The notes: generated by a model not told the origin, from the sequence alone. Positions 1-7,150 are shown, counted from the first letter of the stretch. The stretch is DNA of 13,289 nt from JBAUHN01 sp049680295 (GCA_049680295.1 JBAUHN010000260.1:1-13289); one strand, 5' to 3'. Program-made: numbers and translations.

Positions 1-2
1 CG

Positions 3-458
3 GCAAGGATCTGCTGGGTCGGGCTGGGACTGCGCGATAAGCTGGGGCTGGCCTTCAACGAAATGGTGCGCACAGGAGAGTTGAGCGCGCCGGTAGTCAT
101 CGGGCGCGACCATTTGGATTCAGGCTCCGTCGCCTCGCCCAATCGCGAGACAGAGGCGATGAAAGACGGATCAGACGCCGTATCGGACTGGCCGCTCTTG
201 AACGCGATGCTGAATGTGGCGGGCGGTGCGACATGGGTGTCGTTGCACCATGGCGGCGGCGTCGGCATGGGCTTTTCCCAGCATTCCGGCATGGTGATTT
301 GCTGTGATGGTACCGAGGATGCAGACCGTCGTATCAAAAACGTACTTTGGAATGATCCAGCGACTGGCGTTATGCGCCACGCGGATGCAGGCTACGAAGA
401 CGCGTTGGAGTGCGCCCGTGAAAAGGGTCTTAACTTGCCCGGTATCTTAGGAAAGTAA
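3..458 (+). CDS. hutU: Urocanate hydratase (urocanase), C-terminal part; 5' end outside window
   Basis: Urocanase converts urocanate to 4-imidazolone-5-propionate in the cytoplasm, the second step of histidine degradation, using tightly bound NAD+. The reading frame is open from the first bases of the window, so only the last 151 or so residues are present. They carry the family's highly conserved C-terminal blocks: FNEMVRTGEL, the GRDHLDSGSVASP stretch, GSDAVSDWPLLNAML, the Gly/His-rich SLHHGGGVGMGFSQHSGM and CCDGTEDADRR, then the usual ending NDPATGVMRHADAGY and GLNLPG. No internal stop or frameshift is seen. The stop lies 4 bases before the Rieske oxygenase start, so the two are probably co-transcribed. 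The rest of the hut pathway would lie upstream, outside the window. The identification is firm. Histidine-pathway regulation cannot be judged from this fragment. Confidence 0.96.
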   Translation, partial: ARICWVGLGLRDKLGLAFNEMVRTGELSAPVVIGRDHLDSGSVASPNRETEAMKDGSDAVSDWPLLNAMLNVAGGATWVSLHHGGGVGMGFSQHSGMVICCDGTEDADRRIKNVLWNDPATGVMRHADAGYEDALECAREKGLNLPGILGK

Positions 459-462
459 TCTG

Positions 463-1503
463 ATGTTTCTCAAAAATGCTTGGTATGTCGCCGCTTGGGA
501 TCACGAGATCACGCGTGAATTGCAGCAGATCGTGGTCCTGGGCGAAAAGATTTGCGCGTTCCGGTCAGAGGCTGGTGAGCTTGTGGCACTCGAGGATGCC
601 TGCCCACATCGCAAATTGCCCCTGTCCCATGGCCGCATCAAGGGCGACACGGTAGAGTGTGGCTATCACGGATTGACGTTCAACTGCGTCGGCCAATGTG
701 TCTGGGCGCCCGGTGCAAGCGGCATTCCGTCCAGCGCAAAGGTTCACGCCTATCCCTTGCATGAGAAGTACGGGCTGGTCTGGATCTGGATGGGGAACCC
801 CGCGCTCGCCGACCCAACAGACATCTTTGAAATCGAGAATTACGACAATCCGGCCTGGGGCATCAATCGCGGTGACGCGATGGAGTTGGACTGCAACTAC
901 CTGCTGATGTGTGACAACTTGCTCGACCCGACCCATGTCGCATGGGTTCATCAAAGCAGCTTTGCCACAGATGCAACAAAGGACACGCCACTGCGGATAG
1001 AAAAGACCGACGACGGCGTGATCGTACACCGATGGATGATGGATCACGAACCTGCACCGTTTTATAAAAAGGTCATCGAATTCGAAGGCAATTGCGATCG
1101 GTTGCAACATTATGAGGTTCGCTATCCATCTCATGCCCTGATCAAAGCCGTCTTTACGCCGGCTGGTTCAGGCGGCCCTGATGGTCCGTTGCACGAAAAG
1201 ACGTTCATCATGGACAGCTACAACTTTATGACGCCGACGACCGAAGGGCAGACGCGGTATTACTGGTTCCAACTGCGCAACATCCGCCCCAAGGACGAGG
1301 CGCTGTCAAAAATGATGACCGAGGATGTGCAACACGCATTCGAGGAGGATCGCGCGGTTCTGAATGCGGTTCAAATCGGAATGAGCAACAAATCCTCGCC
1401 GCATATTGACCTGCCGATCGACGGCGGGCAACTGCGGTTCCGGCGGCAATTGCAGGCGATGATCAATGAAGAACAGCAGGTCGATAAACAGATGGCAGAA
1501 TAA
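463..1503 (+). CDS. Rieske [2Fe-2S] non-haem iron oxygenase, VanA-like (aromatic O-demethylase type)
   Basis: This 346-residue protein has the two-part layout of ring-hydroxylating/O-demethylating oxygenase large subunits and about the usual length of VanA-type proteins. The Rieske cluster ligands are C47-x-H49 and C66-x2-H69. The catalytic domain has the mononuclear iron motif D155-x2-H158-x4-H163 in LLDPTHVAWVH, and D296 in EEDRAVLNAVQ is a plausible third iron ligand. The opening FLKNAWYVAAW and the stretch YGLVWIWMG fit vanillate demethylase and toluenesulfonate-type oxygenases. Such enzymes need a separate ferredoxin/reductase (VanB-like), and none is encoded here. The true substrate cannot be read from the sequence; vanillate is only the best-known substrate of the group. 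The start is supported by AGGAA at 449-453, inside the end of hutU. Location after hutU could mean an imidazole- or histidine-derived substrate, but this is speculation. Confidence 0.87.
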   Translation: MFLKNAWYVAAWDHEITRELQQIVVLGEKICAFRSEAGELVALEDACPHRKLPLSHGRIKGDTVECGYHGLTFNCVGQCVWAPGASGIPSSAKVHAYPLHEKYGLVWIWMGNPALADPTDIFEIENYDNPAWGINRGDAMELDCNYLLMCDNLLDPTHVAWVHQSSFATDATKDTPLRIEKTDDGVIVHRWMMDHEPAPFYKKVIEFEGNCDRLQHYEVRYPSHALIKAVFTPAGSGGPDGPLHEKTFIMDSYNFMTPTTEGQTRYYWFQLRNIRPKDEALSKMMTEDVQHAFEEDRAVLNAVQIGMSNKSSPHIDLPIDGGQLRFRRQLQAMINEEQQVDKQMAE

Positions 1504-1564
1504 CTGATGCGTCGATGTCCAGAAAAACGCACAATAGAGATGAGCAGACAACAATCACTGAAGT

Positions 1565-1568
1565 AGGA
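1565..1568 (+). promoter_or_regulatory. Ribosome binding site favouring the start at 1572 of the TPR gene
   Basis: AGGA lies 3 bases before the ATG at 1572. The upstream in-frame ATG at 1515 has no purine-rich element before it, and the 19 extra residues it would add are polar and low in structure. The spacing is short, so the choice is favoured but not certain. Confidence 0.45.
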
Positions 1569-1571
1569 TCA

Positions 1572-3260
1572 ATGGATCGATTTGATCTTGGAGAGCACAA
1601 AAGAGAAGTCTCGACCAAATCCGCAAAGGCGCAGCGGTGGTTTAACTTGGGGCTGAACTGGTGCTTTGGCTTCAATCACGAAGAAGGTGTAAAGTGTTTC
1701 CAGCGCGCCTTGGGGCATGATCCGGAATGTGTAATGGCGCATTGGGGCATCGCCTTTGGATCGGGTCCGTTTTACAATAATGTCTGGCGTCAATTCAGCC
1801 CCGCCGAGGCGGATAGCGCCACAAAGTTAGGTCGTTTCCACATCGGTCAGGCCCGCTGCTTTGCCGGTACTGCAACCAATGTAGAAAACGCGTTGGTCGA
1901 AGCTATGTCACAGCGGTTCCAAGAACCCAACGGCGTGGATGGCGCGACATTTGATCGCTGGGATGATGCCTATGCCGAAGCTATGAGCAGGCTTTATGCC
2001 AAATATCCAGATGATCACGACATCGCCGCGATTTTTGCCGAAAGCATGATAACCCGCACCGCGTGGCGGTTGTGGGACGTAAAGCGGGGTGTGCCTGCGG
2101 CTGGGTCGGATGTGCTTGAGGCGCTGGCTGTGATCGAACGCTCGATTGCACTCAGCGACGCGGCTGGTGTGCGGCAGCATCCAGCGATCCTGCATCTCCA
2201 CATTCACGCAACAGAGATGTCGGATGAACCCGAGCGCGCGATGCGGTCCGCCGACATTCTGGGTACGCTGTGTCCTGACGCGGGCCATATGAACCACATG
2301 CCGGGGCATACCTATGTTCTTTGCGGTGCGTACGAGAAGGCCAAGACCGCCAGTGAAAAGGCGATCCGCGCAGACGATATATACGCCGATTATGCGGGTC
2401 CATTCAATTTCTACACAACAGCGCGGTGTCATGATCTGCATCTGATGATGTATGCCTGCATGTTTCTGGGGCAATTCAAACCCGCAATGGCCGCCGCCGA
2501 ACAGATGTGCGCCACGCTGTCCAAAGAGGTGCTGAGCGTCAAAGGTCGCCCACAGATGGCAATCACCATGGAGGGGTATTACGCCATGAAAATGCATGTG
2601 CTGGTGCGCTTTGGCCGCTGGCAAGAGATTGTGGATACGCCCCTGCCCGACGATCCGGTTCTTTATTGCGTGTCTACAGCGATGCATCACTACGCCAAGG
2701 GCGTGGCGCAGGCGGCCTTGAAAAACATTGATGCAGCAGAACAGGAGCGCCACAATTTCTACGCCGCCATTAACCGCATTCCTGACAACCGCAAGTTCTT
2801 TAACAACACGGCGCGTTCGACGCTTTCGGTCGGGGAAATGATGTTGAACGGAGAACTAGAATACCACAAAGGCAACTACGATCTGGCGTTTGAACACTTG
2901 CGGACAAGCGTGCGCCGCGATGACAACCTTGAATACACCGAGCCGTGGGCCTGGATGCATCCACCGCGTCATGCGTTAGCCGCGCTTTTAGCGGAACAAG
3001 GGCACTTTAACGAAGCGGAAGATGTGTACCGCACCGATCTGGGCTTGAACGGAAAACTACAGCGCTGCGCGCAACATCCCCGCAACGTCTGGGCACTGCA
3101 TGGTTTGGTCGAATGCCTGCGCCAACGCAGCGATACGAATGAGTTGCCCACCTACGAGGCGCAGCTGCAAGAAGCACTTGCCAAAACGGATGTGCCCATA
3201 ACCTCGTCGTGTTTGTGCCGCGCCGACGCTGCTTTACCTGCCTGTTGTGACGACGAATAG
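1572..3260 (+). CDS. Large tetratricopeptide repeat (TPR) protein with Cys-rich C-terminal tail
   Basis: This is a cytoplasmic helical-repeat protein of about 562 residues, with no signal peptide or membrane segment. The N-terminal part (residues 20-70) shows TPR-like helices with RWFNLGLNWCFGFNHEEGVKCFQRAL followed by CVMAHWGIAFGSGPFYNN, a block typical of a bacterial family of TPR proteins of this size. A second marker, HMNHMPGHTYVLCGAYEKAK, lies near the middle, and further helix pairs follow (KGNYDLAFEHL; GHFNEAEDVYR). The last 18 residues hold four cysteines (C547, C549, C558, C559) next to acidic residues, which could bind metal. TPR proteins mostly act as scaffolds, and no catalytic activity is predicted. 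An upstream in-frame ATG at 1515 would add 19 residues. The gene sits between the Rieske oxygenase and a binding-protein-like gene in a likely operon, so it may help assemble or regulate that pathway. This last point is inference. Confidence 0.85.
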   Translation: MDRFDLGEHKREVSTKSAKAQRWFNLGLNWCFGFNHEEGVKCFQRALGHDPECVMAHWGIAFGSGPFYNNVWRQFSPAEADSATKLGRFHIGQARCFAGTATNVENALVEAMSQRFQEPNGVDGATFDRWDDAYAEAMSRLYAKYPDDHDIAAIFAESMITRTAWRLWDVKRGVPAAGSDVLEALAVIERSIALSDAAGVRQHPAILHLHIHATEMSDEPERAMRSADILGTLCPDAGHMNHMPGHTYVLCGAYEKAKTASEKAIRADDIYADYAGPFNFYTTARCHDLHLMMYACMFLGQFKPAMAAAEQMCATLSKEVLSVKGRPQMAITMEGYYAMKMHVLVRFGRWQEIVDTPLPDDPVLYCVSTAMHHYAKGVAQAALKNIDAAEQERHNFYAAINRIPDNRKFFNNTARSTLSVGEMMLNGELEYHKGNYDLAFEHLRTSVRRDDNLEYTEPWAWMHPPRHALAALLAEQGHFNEAEDVYRTDLGLNGKLQRCAQHPRNVWALHGLVECLRQRSDTNELPTYEAQLQEALAKTDVPITSSCLCRADAALPACCDDE

Positions 3261-3272
3261 GAAAGATGTGAC

Positions 3273-4013
3273 ATGATTGCCAATCTGATGATGTACCAAC
3301 GGCCCCAATTGGTTGAGGCCCACGCACGCTTTTGGGCGCTGATCCGAAAAAACTTGGCCGACGCAGGCATGAATAGCCCCGAAATACTGTCACAGGACGC
3401 CGAGGAATTCTTTGTTTGGAAGCACCCCGATCTGGTTCTAAGTCAGACATGCGGGATGCCGTACCGCACATGGTTGCACGACAAGGTCCTGCTTGTCGGC
3501 ACCCCTGATTACGGCTTGGCGGACTGTCCACCGGGATATTATCGCAGTGCCATTATTGTGCGCGCGGATGATGTTCGAACGCAGATACCGGCGTTCAGGG
3601 AGGCGACCTTTGCGTACAACCAGACTTTTTCGCAATCGGGGTTTGCGGCCCCGTATTGGCATCTGAAAGCCCAAGGATTTTGGTTCGAAAACCGCCTGCA
3701 CGTCGAACAACACCTTGAATCCGCGCGGGCCGTTGCAACAGGGGGTGCCGACATCGCGTCCCTTGATGCCGTGACATGGCGCAACATTCAAAAATACGAG
3801 CCTTTTGCAACCGGATTGCGTGTTCTGGAATGGACCGAACCCACGCCTGGTCTGCCTCTCATTACGGCTTTGGGCAATGATACGGGCCTCATTCTCACGG
3901 CCGTCAGAGGCGCGATTGAAGAGTTGGAAGAGCATAGCAAATCGCAACTTGGGATTCGGGGCATCGTCCAGATACCAAAGGAAGATTACCTGAAAGTGCC
4001 CAATCCTGATTAA
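3273..4013 (+). CDS. PhnD/SsuA/transferrin-family substrate-binding-like protein lacking a signal peptide
   Basis: This 246-residue protein resembles the periplasmic binding protein type 2 fold of the PhnD/SsuA group. Supporting blocks are PDLVLSQTCGMPYR (residues 52-65), LVGTPDYGLADCPPGYYRS (74-92), IIVRADD (94-100), SQSGFAAPYWH (120-130, a ligand-loop-like SxSG stretch), the GGADIASLDAVTWR block (157-170) and PTPGLPLIT (190-198). The N-terminus starts directly with the first beta strand (MIANLMMYQR) and shows no signal peptide, and no permease or ATPase gene is nearby. It is therefore probably a cytoplasmic ligand-binding or sensor protein, or a recruited metabolic protein, rather than an ABC transport component. 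The ATG lies 12 bases after the TPR stop, with AGGAAAG just upstream, so translation is probably coupled to that gene. It is the last gene of the + strand operon. Confidence 0.82.
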   Translation: MIANLMMYQRPQLVEAHARFWALIRKNLADAGMNSPEILSQDAEEFFVWKHPDLVLSQTCGMPYRTWLHDKVLLVGTPDYGLADCPPGYYRSAIIVRADDVRTQIPAFREATFAYNQTFSQSGFAAPYWHLKAQGFWFENRLHVEQHLESARAVATGGADIASLDAVTWRNIQKYEPFATGLRVLEWTEPTPGLPLITALGNDTGLILTAVRGAIEELEEHSKSQLGIRGIVQIPKEDYLKVPNPD

Positions 4014-4510
4014 TCAAGCTTTAGCCGCTGGCATCCGGACCTCATTTCACAGCGATTGCACAAGTTCCAGCTGTACAAAATATGCGCGGCATCCGCCTTT
4101 TAAGGCTGCAGTGATGGACGCCTCTGTTCTGAAAAACGCTATGGTTGAGAGCATCAGTTCTGCGGTTTGCTTCGTGCCTAAGAGAACTGAACCAAAGAGC
4201 GGTTATTGGCACAGCCGCCTGCACAAAGCTGAAAACCAAGCTGCCTGAGTTCGACCTGGACGGCCCGAAGGGGACATTCACCAACCAGACTGGCGCTGTG
4301 GCCTAAGGTCAGAACCCTAGCTTTCAAGTTGCAGGCATTGATTTGTCGTGCTGCTTTTGTCGCTCAATCGTCGGGCAGCAAGTCCAAAGGCCAACAACAC
4401 CGTCAGCCTGCGCCGATTTAACTCAGCCCCATAAAGGCAATTGACGTTGACTGTCTTCCGCAAACTCAGCGTCTAGGTTTTGAAGGATGCCAATTGGAGG
4501 GATGCAGCGT
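4014..4510. other. Intergenic stretch between converging genes; no gene supported
   Basis: About 500 bases lie between the 3' ends of the substrate-binding-like gene (+) and the cupin gene (-). Open frames on both strands are short and lack recognisable protein features. No convincing terminator with a T-run was found. The stretch contains one copy of an 18-base element (4261-4278) that recurs at 5361-5378, and it looks like decayed sequence or old intergenic repeat material. Confidence 0.5.
4261..4278 (+). repeat. Dispersed 18-base repeat, copy 1
   Basis: The element CGGCCCGAAGGGGACATT matches the one at 5361-5378 at 16 of 18 positions, in the same orientation. Both copies lie in gene-poor sequence on either side of the cupin gene. 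On the other strand they read as short protein-like frames, a pattern typical of degenerate intergenic repeat families in alphaproteobacteria. That family assignment is a guess from memory. Confidence 0.4.
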
Positions 4511-5146
4511 TCAGACGGCTATTCCTCTGACTTGCAGATCCGCCACCCGATCCTCAACAAATGCATAGGACTCTGTGTTGATATCTCCGCTCCAACGCCA
4601 GAGCGCGAGGAATCCCTCAGGTCCGGACTTGAAGGCATGGGGCATTTGGCTGGGGTGATGGATCATGTCGCCTGCCCCCCGCATCCGGATATTGTCACCG
4701 GCCGTCCAAAGGGCCTGACCTGCAACAATGACATAGGTCTCGTCGGCATCATGAAGATGCAGCGGATAATAGCATTCTGGCCGCACATAGACCAACCCCA
4801 GCCTCACATCCGGCGCAGGGATCGGCCCTTCCGGCCCCATCAGTGTGGCCACACTGATCATCTCGGCAATTATCTGTTCGGTCTGCCCCTCAACAGGGTT
4901 TGAACCCCAAGGCAACAGGTCCTGTGCGTCAAGAGCCGCGCGCGCCAGGGGGTGATCGCTCCCAGCTAGGACCGAACGAATGCCTGCGTCAAAAACACAC
5001 GGCGGCACCGGATCAAAGCCCGTTGGCGATGGCGTCGCCATGAGTGTCTTGGCCGTATGGGGCCCCTGTGGATCAACTTCAGCCTCATAAACCCGCGAGA
5101 TTGCCTCAAGCAGGTCTTGAAAAAGATTGTTCTGAACCATTGCCAT
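4511..5146 (-). CDS. DMSP lyase-family cupin (DddL/DddQ-like)
   Basis: Enzymes of this family cleave dimethylsulfoniopropionate to acrylate and dimethyl sulfide in the cytoplasm, using a metal held in a single cupin barrel. The 211-residue length fits. The N-terminal 100 residues are mainly helical (FQDLLEAISRVYEAE), followed by the cupin part. Motif 1 is in YYPLHLHDADETYVIVAG, with the classic HxHx3E ligands H130, H132 and E136, a tyrosine at Y138 and others at Y126/Y127 that could take part in catalysis. Motif 2 is GDMIHHPSQMPHAF, with ligand H170. The ending ALWRWSGDI fits the DMSP-lyase group rather than generic cupins. ATGs lie at 5146 and 5140; GGAG upstream is 3 and 9 bases away respectively, so the shorter form is possible. 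The gene stands alone, with no acrylate-processing gene beside it. DMSP as substrate is likely but not proven, and the subfamily (L, Q or W) is not resolved. Confidence 0.78.
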   Translation of the reverse strand: MAMVQNNLFQDLLEAISRVYEAEVDPQGPHTAKTLMATPSPTGFDPVPPCVFDAGIRSVLAGSDHPLARAALDAQDLLPWGSNPVEGQTEQIIAEMISVATLMGPEGPIPAPDVRLGLVYVRPECYYPLHLHDADETYVIVAGQALWTAGDNIRMRGAGDMIHHPSQMPHAFKSGPEGFLALWRWSGDINTESYAFVEDRVADLQVRGIAV

Positions 5147-5360
5147 TCACTCCAAAGAACACATCAATCTAGGGCGATTTACGTGCTCTAGTCTGCGAGA
5201 AATGCGACGGAGCAAGGTCGCAATCAAGCTGTCAGGAACGATCGCGTTATGCACCTTTGGGTGCCAAGCGCCTTATCGGTGCGTGAAATGAAAAATTGTC
5301 CAAGACCTAAGGCCCCCTGACGATACTTCCAAAACACCGCGTTACCGGGAAAGGACTGTC

Positions 5361-5378
5361 CGGTCCGAAGGAGACATT
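5361..5378 (+). repeat. Dispersed 18-base repeat, copy 2
   Basis: CGGTCCGAAGGAGACATT differs from the copy at 4261-4278 at two positions. It lies 1.1 kb from copy 1, in the same orientation and on the far side of the cupin gene. Confidence 0.4.
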
Positions 5379-5502
5379 GCCCACCGCCGATCCTTGCCAA
5401 CGTATGCTGCAAACGCGCCAGCAGTCAGGTCAGCGTTCAAAGCAAACACCGCGACAAATGCACGGATCAGGCAGATCAGGAAAAGCCGCGTTGTTGCCCA
5501 TT

Positions 5503-5556
5503 ATTGAGTATTGAGTATTGAGTATTGAGTATTGAGTATTGAGTATTGAGTATTGA
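5503..5556 (+). repeat. Perfect 7-base tandem repeat (ATTGAGT), 7 full copies plus a partial eighth
   Basis: Seven identical ATTGAGT units run from 5503 to 5551, followed by ATTGA (5552-5556), with no substitutions. The array lies between two - strand genes, about 360 bases upstream of the cupin gene start and about 40 bases after the stop of the small membrane protein gene. Perfect identity suggests recent slippage, so copy number may vary between strains. Any regulatory role is unknown. Confidence 0.95.
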
Positions 5557-5595
5557 AGGACGACCGACGCGCCATGGTTTTTCAAACCTTTTCCG

Positions 5596-5865
5596 TTAAT
5601 CGCCGCGCTCTGGTGACTTCTTCAATGTTCGAAAGAGCAGTGCAAGCCCAGCCACGATTACAACGGAACTGCATGTGCCGTACGTGCAAACGCCGAGCCA
5701 AAAAGAAAAGGGGTCGTCGGCCCGATCCACAATGCCAACTCGTTCATGCGAATGGCCGTCCAAAATTGCCAAATAGACTTTCTCATAAAAGATATATGCA
5801 CCAAATACGGTCAGCAATGTACCTAGGACTGCGCAGAACAAACGAATTGCAATTTTATCAGCCAA
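5596..5865 (-). CDS. Small two-helix inner membrane protein, unknown function
   Basis: With the preferred TTG start this is 89 residues. Two hydrophobic segments lie at about residues 6-26 (IRLFCAVLGTLLTVFGAYIF) and 64-79 (CSSVVIVAGLALLF). They are separated by a polar loop containing DRADDPFSFWLGV, and a basic tail (RTLKKSPERGD) follows. An in-frame GTG at 5889 would add 8 residues, but the strong AAGGAGG lies inside that extension, 5 bases before the TTG, so the TTG is more likely. I do not recognise a named family. Similar short two-helix proteins with a loop of this kind are common as hypothetical proteins in alphaproteobacteria. Same strand as the secreted-protein gene, about 125 bases downstream of its stop, so it may or may not share its transcript. 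Confidence 0.62.
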   Translation of the reverse strand: MADKIAIRLFCAVLGTLLTVFGAYIFYEKVYLAILDGHSHERVGIVDRADDPFSFWLGVCTYGTCSSVVIVAGLALLFRTLKKSPERGD

Positions 5866-5870
5866 GTCAG

Positions 5871-5877
5871 CCTCCTT
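5871..5877 (-). promoter_or_regulatory. Strong ribosome binding site deciding a TTG start
   Basis: AAGGAGG on the - strand lies 5 bases upstream of a TTG codon (5865-5863), ideal spacing. The alternative GTG at 5889 has nothing comparable before it. Confidence 0.65.
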
Positions 5878-5989
5878 AATCGTTTTCACTACTCGACTTA
5901 AGTCTTGACCAAGTTTGAAGCTTCAGGTGGCGTGGCGGTATCGAAAGCACCCGGTCTATCCGAAAGCTCGGCGAACAGTCATTTTCCGG

Positions 5990-6457
5990 TCAGCCCGTCC
6001 TTGTACACTCGGTTGAACTACGGCTCATGATGCGGCCGGTCTGGGGATTGGGTATATCCTGGTTGTGATATAAAACGCGATTGTCTGGGCCGAGGAAACC
6101 AATGTATCCAAACGGCGAAATGCCACTTGGTCCGCTTCTTTGCCCTCTGGCATTGAACAACGGCCCTCTTGATCCATTTTCGATAAACCAGCGGCCTTGA
6201 GCCTGAAAAGGCTGGTTGCCCATGATGCTCTGTTCTTGTCCTTCGGCATAGAAACTTCCATCGGACTGAATTACAGTTCCAAAGACCATGGTGAATCCTG
6301 AGGATCTTTTTCCGCTGTTGTTGTATTCAGTATAACTGAATTCGCAGTACCATTGACCGAGGAATTGTTGCTGCGCATGTGCTTCAATACCTGGCAGAAA
6401 CGTAGATGCGATAGCCAAAGCGCTGCGTTTGAGAAAGGTTCCGACGTCGATGCGCAT
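5990..6457 (-). CDS. Secreted protein of unknown function with beta-rich, lipocalin-like pattern
   Basis: The 155-residue product starts with a signal peptide: basic residues K10/R11, a hydrophobic stretch at about 12-24 and an AHA cleavage motif, giving a mature start at about Q29. It is therefore exported to the periplasm or outside. The mature part alternates short polar and hydrophobic stretches (FLGQWYCEF, FTMVFGTVIQSDGSFYAEG, FQAQGRWFI, PFGYIGFLG, RVLYHNQDI), which suggests a small beta barrel or sandwich. The GxW near the mature N-terminus is reminiscent of lipocalin-like folds. Two cysteines, C38 and C151 near the ends of the mature chain, could form a disulfide. The start has GAGGAG about 10 bases upstream. 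I do not recognise the family and propose no specific ligand. Confidence 0.68.
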   Translation of the reverse strand: MRIDVGTFLKRSALAIASTFLPGIEAHAQQQFLGQWYCEFSYTEYNNSGKRSSGFTMVFGTVIQSDGSFYAEGQEQSIMGNQPFQAQGRWFIENGSRGPLFNARGQRSGPSGISPFGYIGFLGPDNRVLYHNQDIPNPQTGRIMSRSSTECTRTG

Positions 6458-6563
6458 TATTCATGAACTCCTCTTTCTTAGCGCCCTGTGAAAAGGCGTT
6501 TTTTATGCGCCCCAATCGAAAGAAATTGCACCCGCCCAACACCTTGCACCTTCGCATTGGCGT

Positions 6564-6584
6564 GTCAGGCCGTCACGGCCCGAC
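6564..6584. repeat. Inverted repeat / hairpin in the intergenic gap
   Basis: The arms GTCAGGCCG (6564-6572) and CGGCCCGAC (6576-6584) pair at 8 of 9 positions around a TCA loop, and T6563/A6585 extend the stem. The hairpin lies between the four-cysteine protein gene and the secreted-protein gene, both on the - strand. No T-run follows on either strand, so it is not a typical intrinsic terminator. It could be a processing or factor-dependent stop signal, an operator, or intergenic repeat debris. Confidence 0.5.
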
Positions 6585-6720
6585 AAGCGCGTCCACAATG
6601 GTACGCGGTTGCTGATTGAGGGTTTCACACCCGAAATGGCGGCACCAATTGGTCGGCTTTTGCGCCGTACCGATGGCAGGTTTTGAGCGGCCTTGGACCG
6701 CCTAGATCACACGTAATCTT

Positions 6721-7011
6721 TCAATTGCCGATCGGTTTTGAGTATGTTGGCTGTTGCTTATTGCCGAGGATCATGGCGACAAGCGTTTTTTCTTCGGGCA
6801 CCAGCAACTGCGCTATCGGTTGCTTTACGTCTGAGGCATGACAAATGCCAATTGCGCTCCAATAGTCGGCCACCGTACATTCTTGAAACCAACCATCAAA
6901 GCAGATCGTTGATCCGTGTTCGTAATATACACCCTGGTACAGACACGCAGCCGAAGCTGGGGCTGCCGCTAGGCCGGTAAAAAACATTGCTGCTGTGATT
7001 GTCTTTCTCAT
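6721..7011 (-). CDS. Small secreted four-cysteine protein (possibly DUF1496-like)
   Basis: The 96-residue product has a clear signal peptide (MRKTITAAMFFTGLAAAPASA), with cleavage after A21 or A22, and a mature chain of about 75 residues. Four cysteines (C23, C37, C45, C57) are spaced as CLYQGVYYEHGSTIC, QEC and IC, consistent with two disulfides in the periplasm. The opening C-x-Y-x-G-x-x-Y-x-x-G-S recalls small DUF1496-type proteins, but that resemblance is from memory. The ATG at 7011 is chosen because AAGGAGA lies 7 bases upstream and the signal peptide starts there. The longer frame, opening at 7263 inside the neighbouring gene, is rejected. It follows the PQ-linker gene on the same strand after a gap of 139 bases and could be the sixth member of that operon, but may have its own promoter. 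Confidence 0.72.
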   Translation of the reverse strand: MRKTITAAMFFTGLAAAPASAACLYQGVYYEHGSTICFDGWFQECTVADYWSAIGICHASDVKQPIAQLLVPEEKTLVAMILGNKQQPTYSKPIGN

Positions 7012-7018
7012 CTTTGTG

Positions 7019-7025
7019 TCTCCTT
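7019..7025 (-). promoter_or_regulatory. Ribosome binding site fixing the start at 7011
   Basis: AAGGAGA on the - strand lies 7 bases before the ATG that opens the signal peptide of the four-cysteine protein. Confidence 0.65.
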
Positions 7026-7150
7026 GGTTTAATGTGTCGAGATTTCGTGCAGTATCCTTTTCTTGGGTGGTGCAACTTGGTCTTTTTGGTGGGACATCCG
7101 CCTTTGTCTGAATTGTGGCCATCATCGGTTCTGGTTCGAGGTCGGCATGG

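Larger units (their letters stand above)
5147..5595. other. Gene-poor stretch upstream of the cupin gene
   Basis: No defensible gene is seen. It should contain the promoter of the - strand cupin gene, but no clear -35/-10 pair was found. It holds the second 18-base repeat copy (5361-5378) and a 7-base tandem repeat (5503-5556). Confidence 0.5.

Noticed and set aside
1908..2753. 281-residue - strand frame opposite the TPR gene
   Set aside because: Antisense shadow: rich in His, Cys and Arg as expected from the reverse of a real gene, with no recognisable domain.
4487..4903. 138-residue + strand frame opposite the cupin gene
   Set aside because: The - strand cupin has intact HxHx3E and H motifs; the + frame has no features.
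5553..5879. 108-residue + strand frame starting at the 7-base repeat
   Set aside because: Starts at a TTG in the repeat, very basic composition, and is opposite the small membrane protein, which has a strong ribosome site and two membrane helices.
6480..6505. Possible + strand terminator (short GC stem followed by a T-run)
   Set aside because: The stem is only about 6 pairs with a wobble, and there is no + strand gene upstream for it to end.
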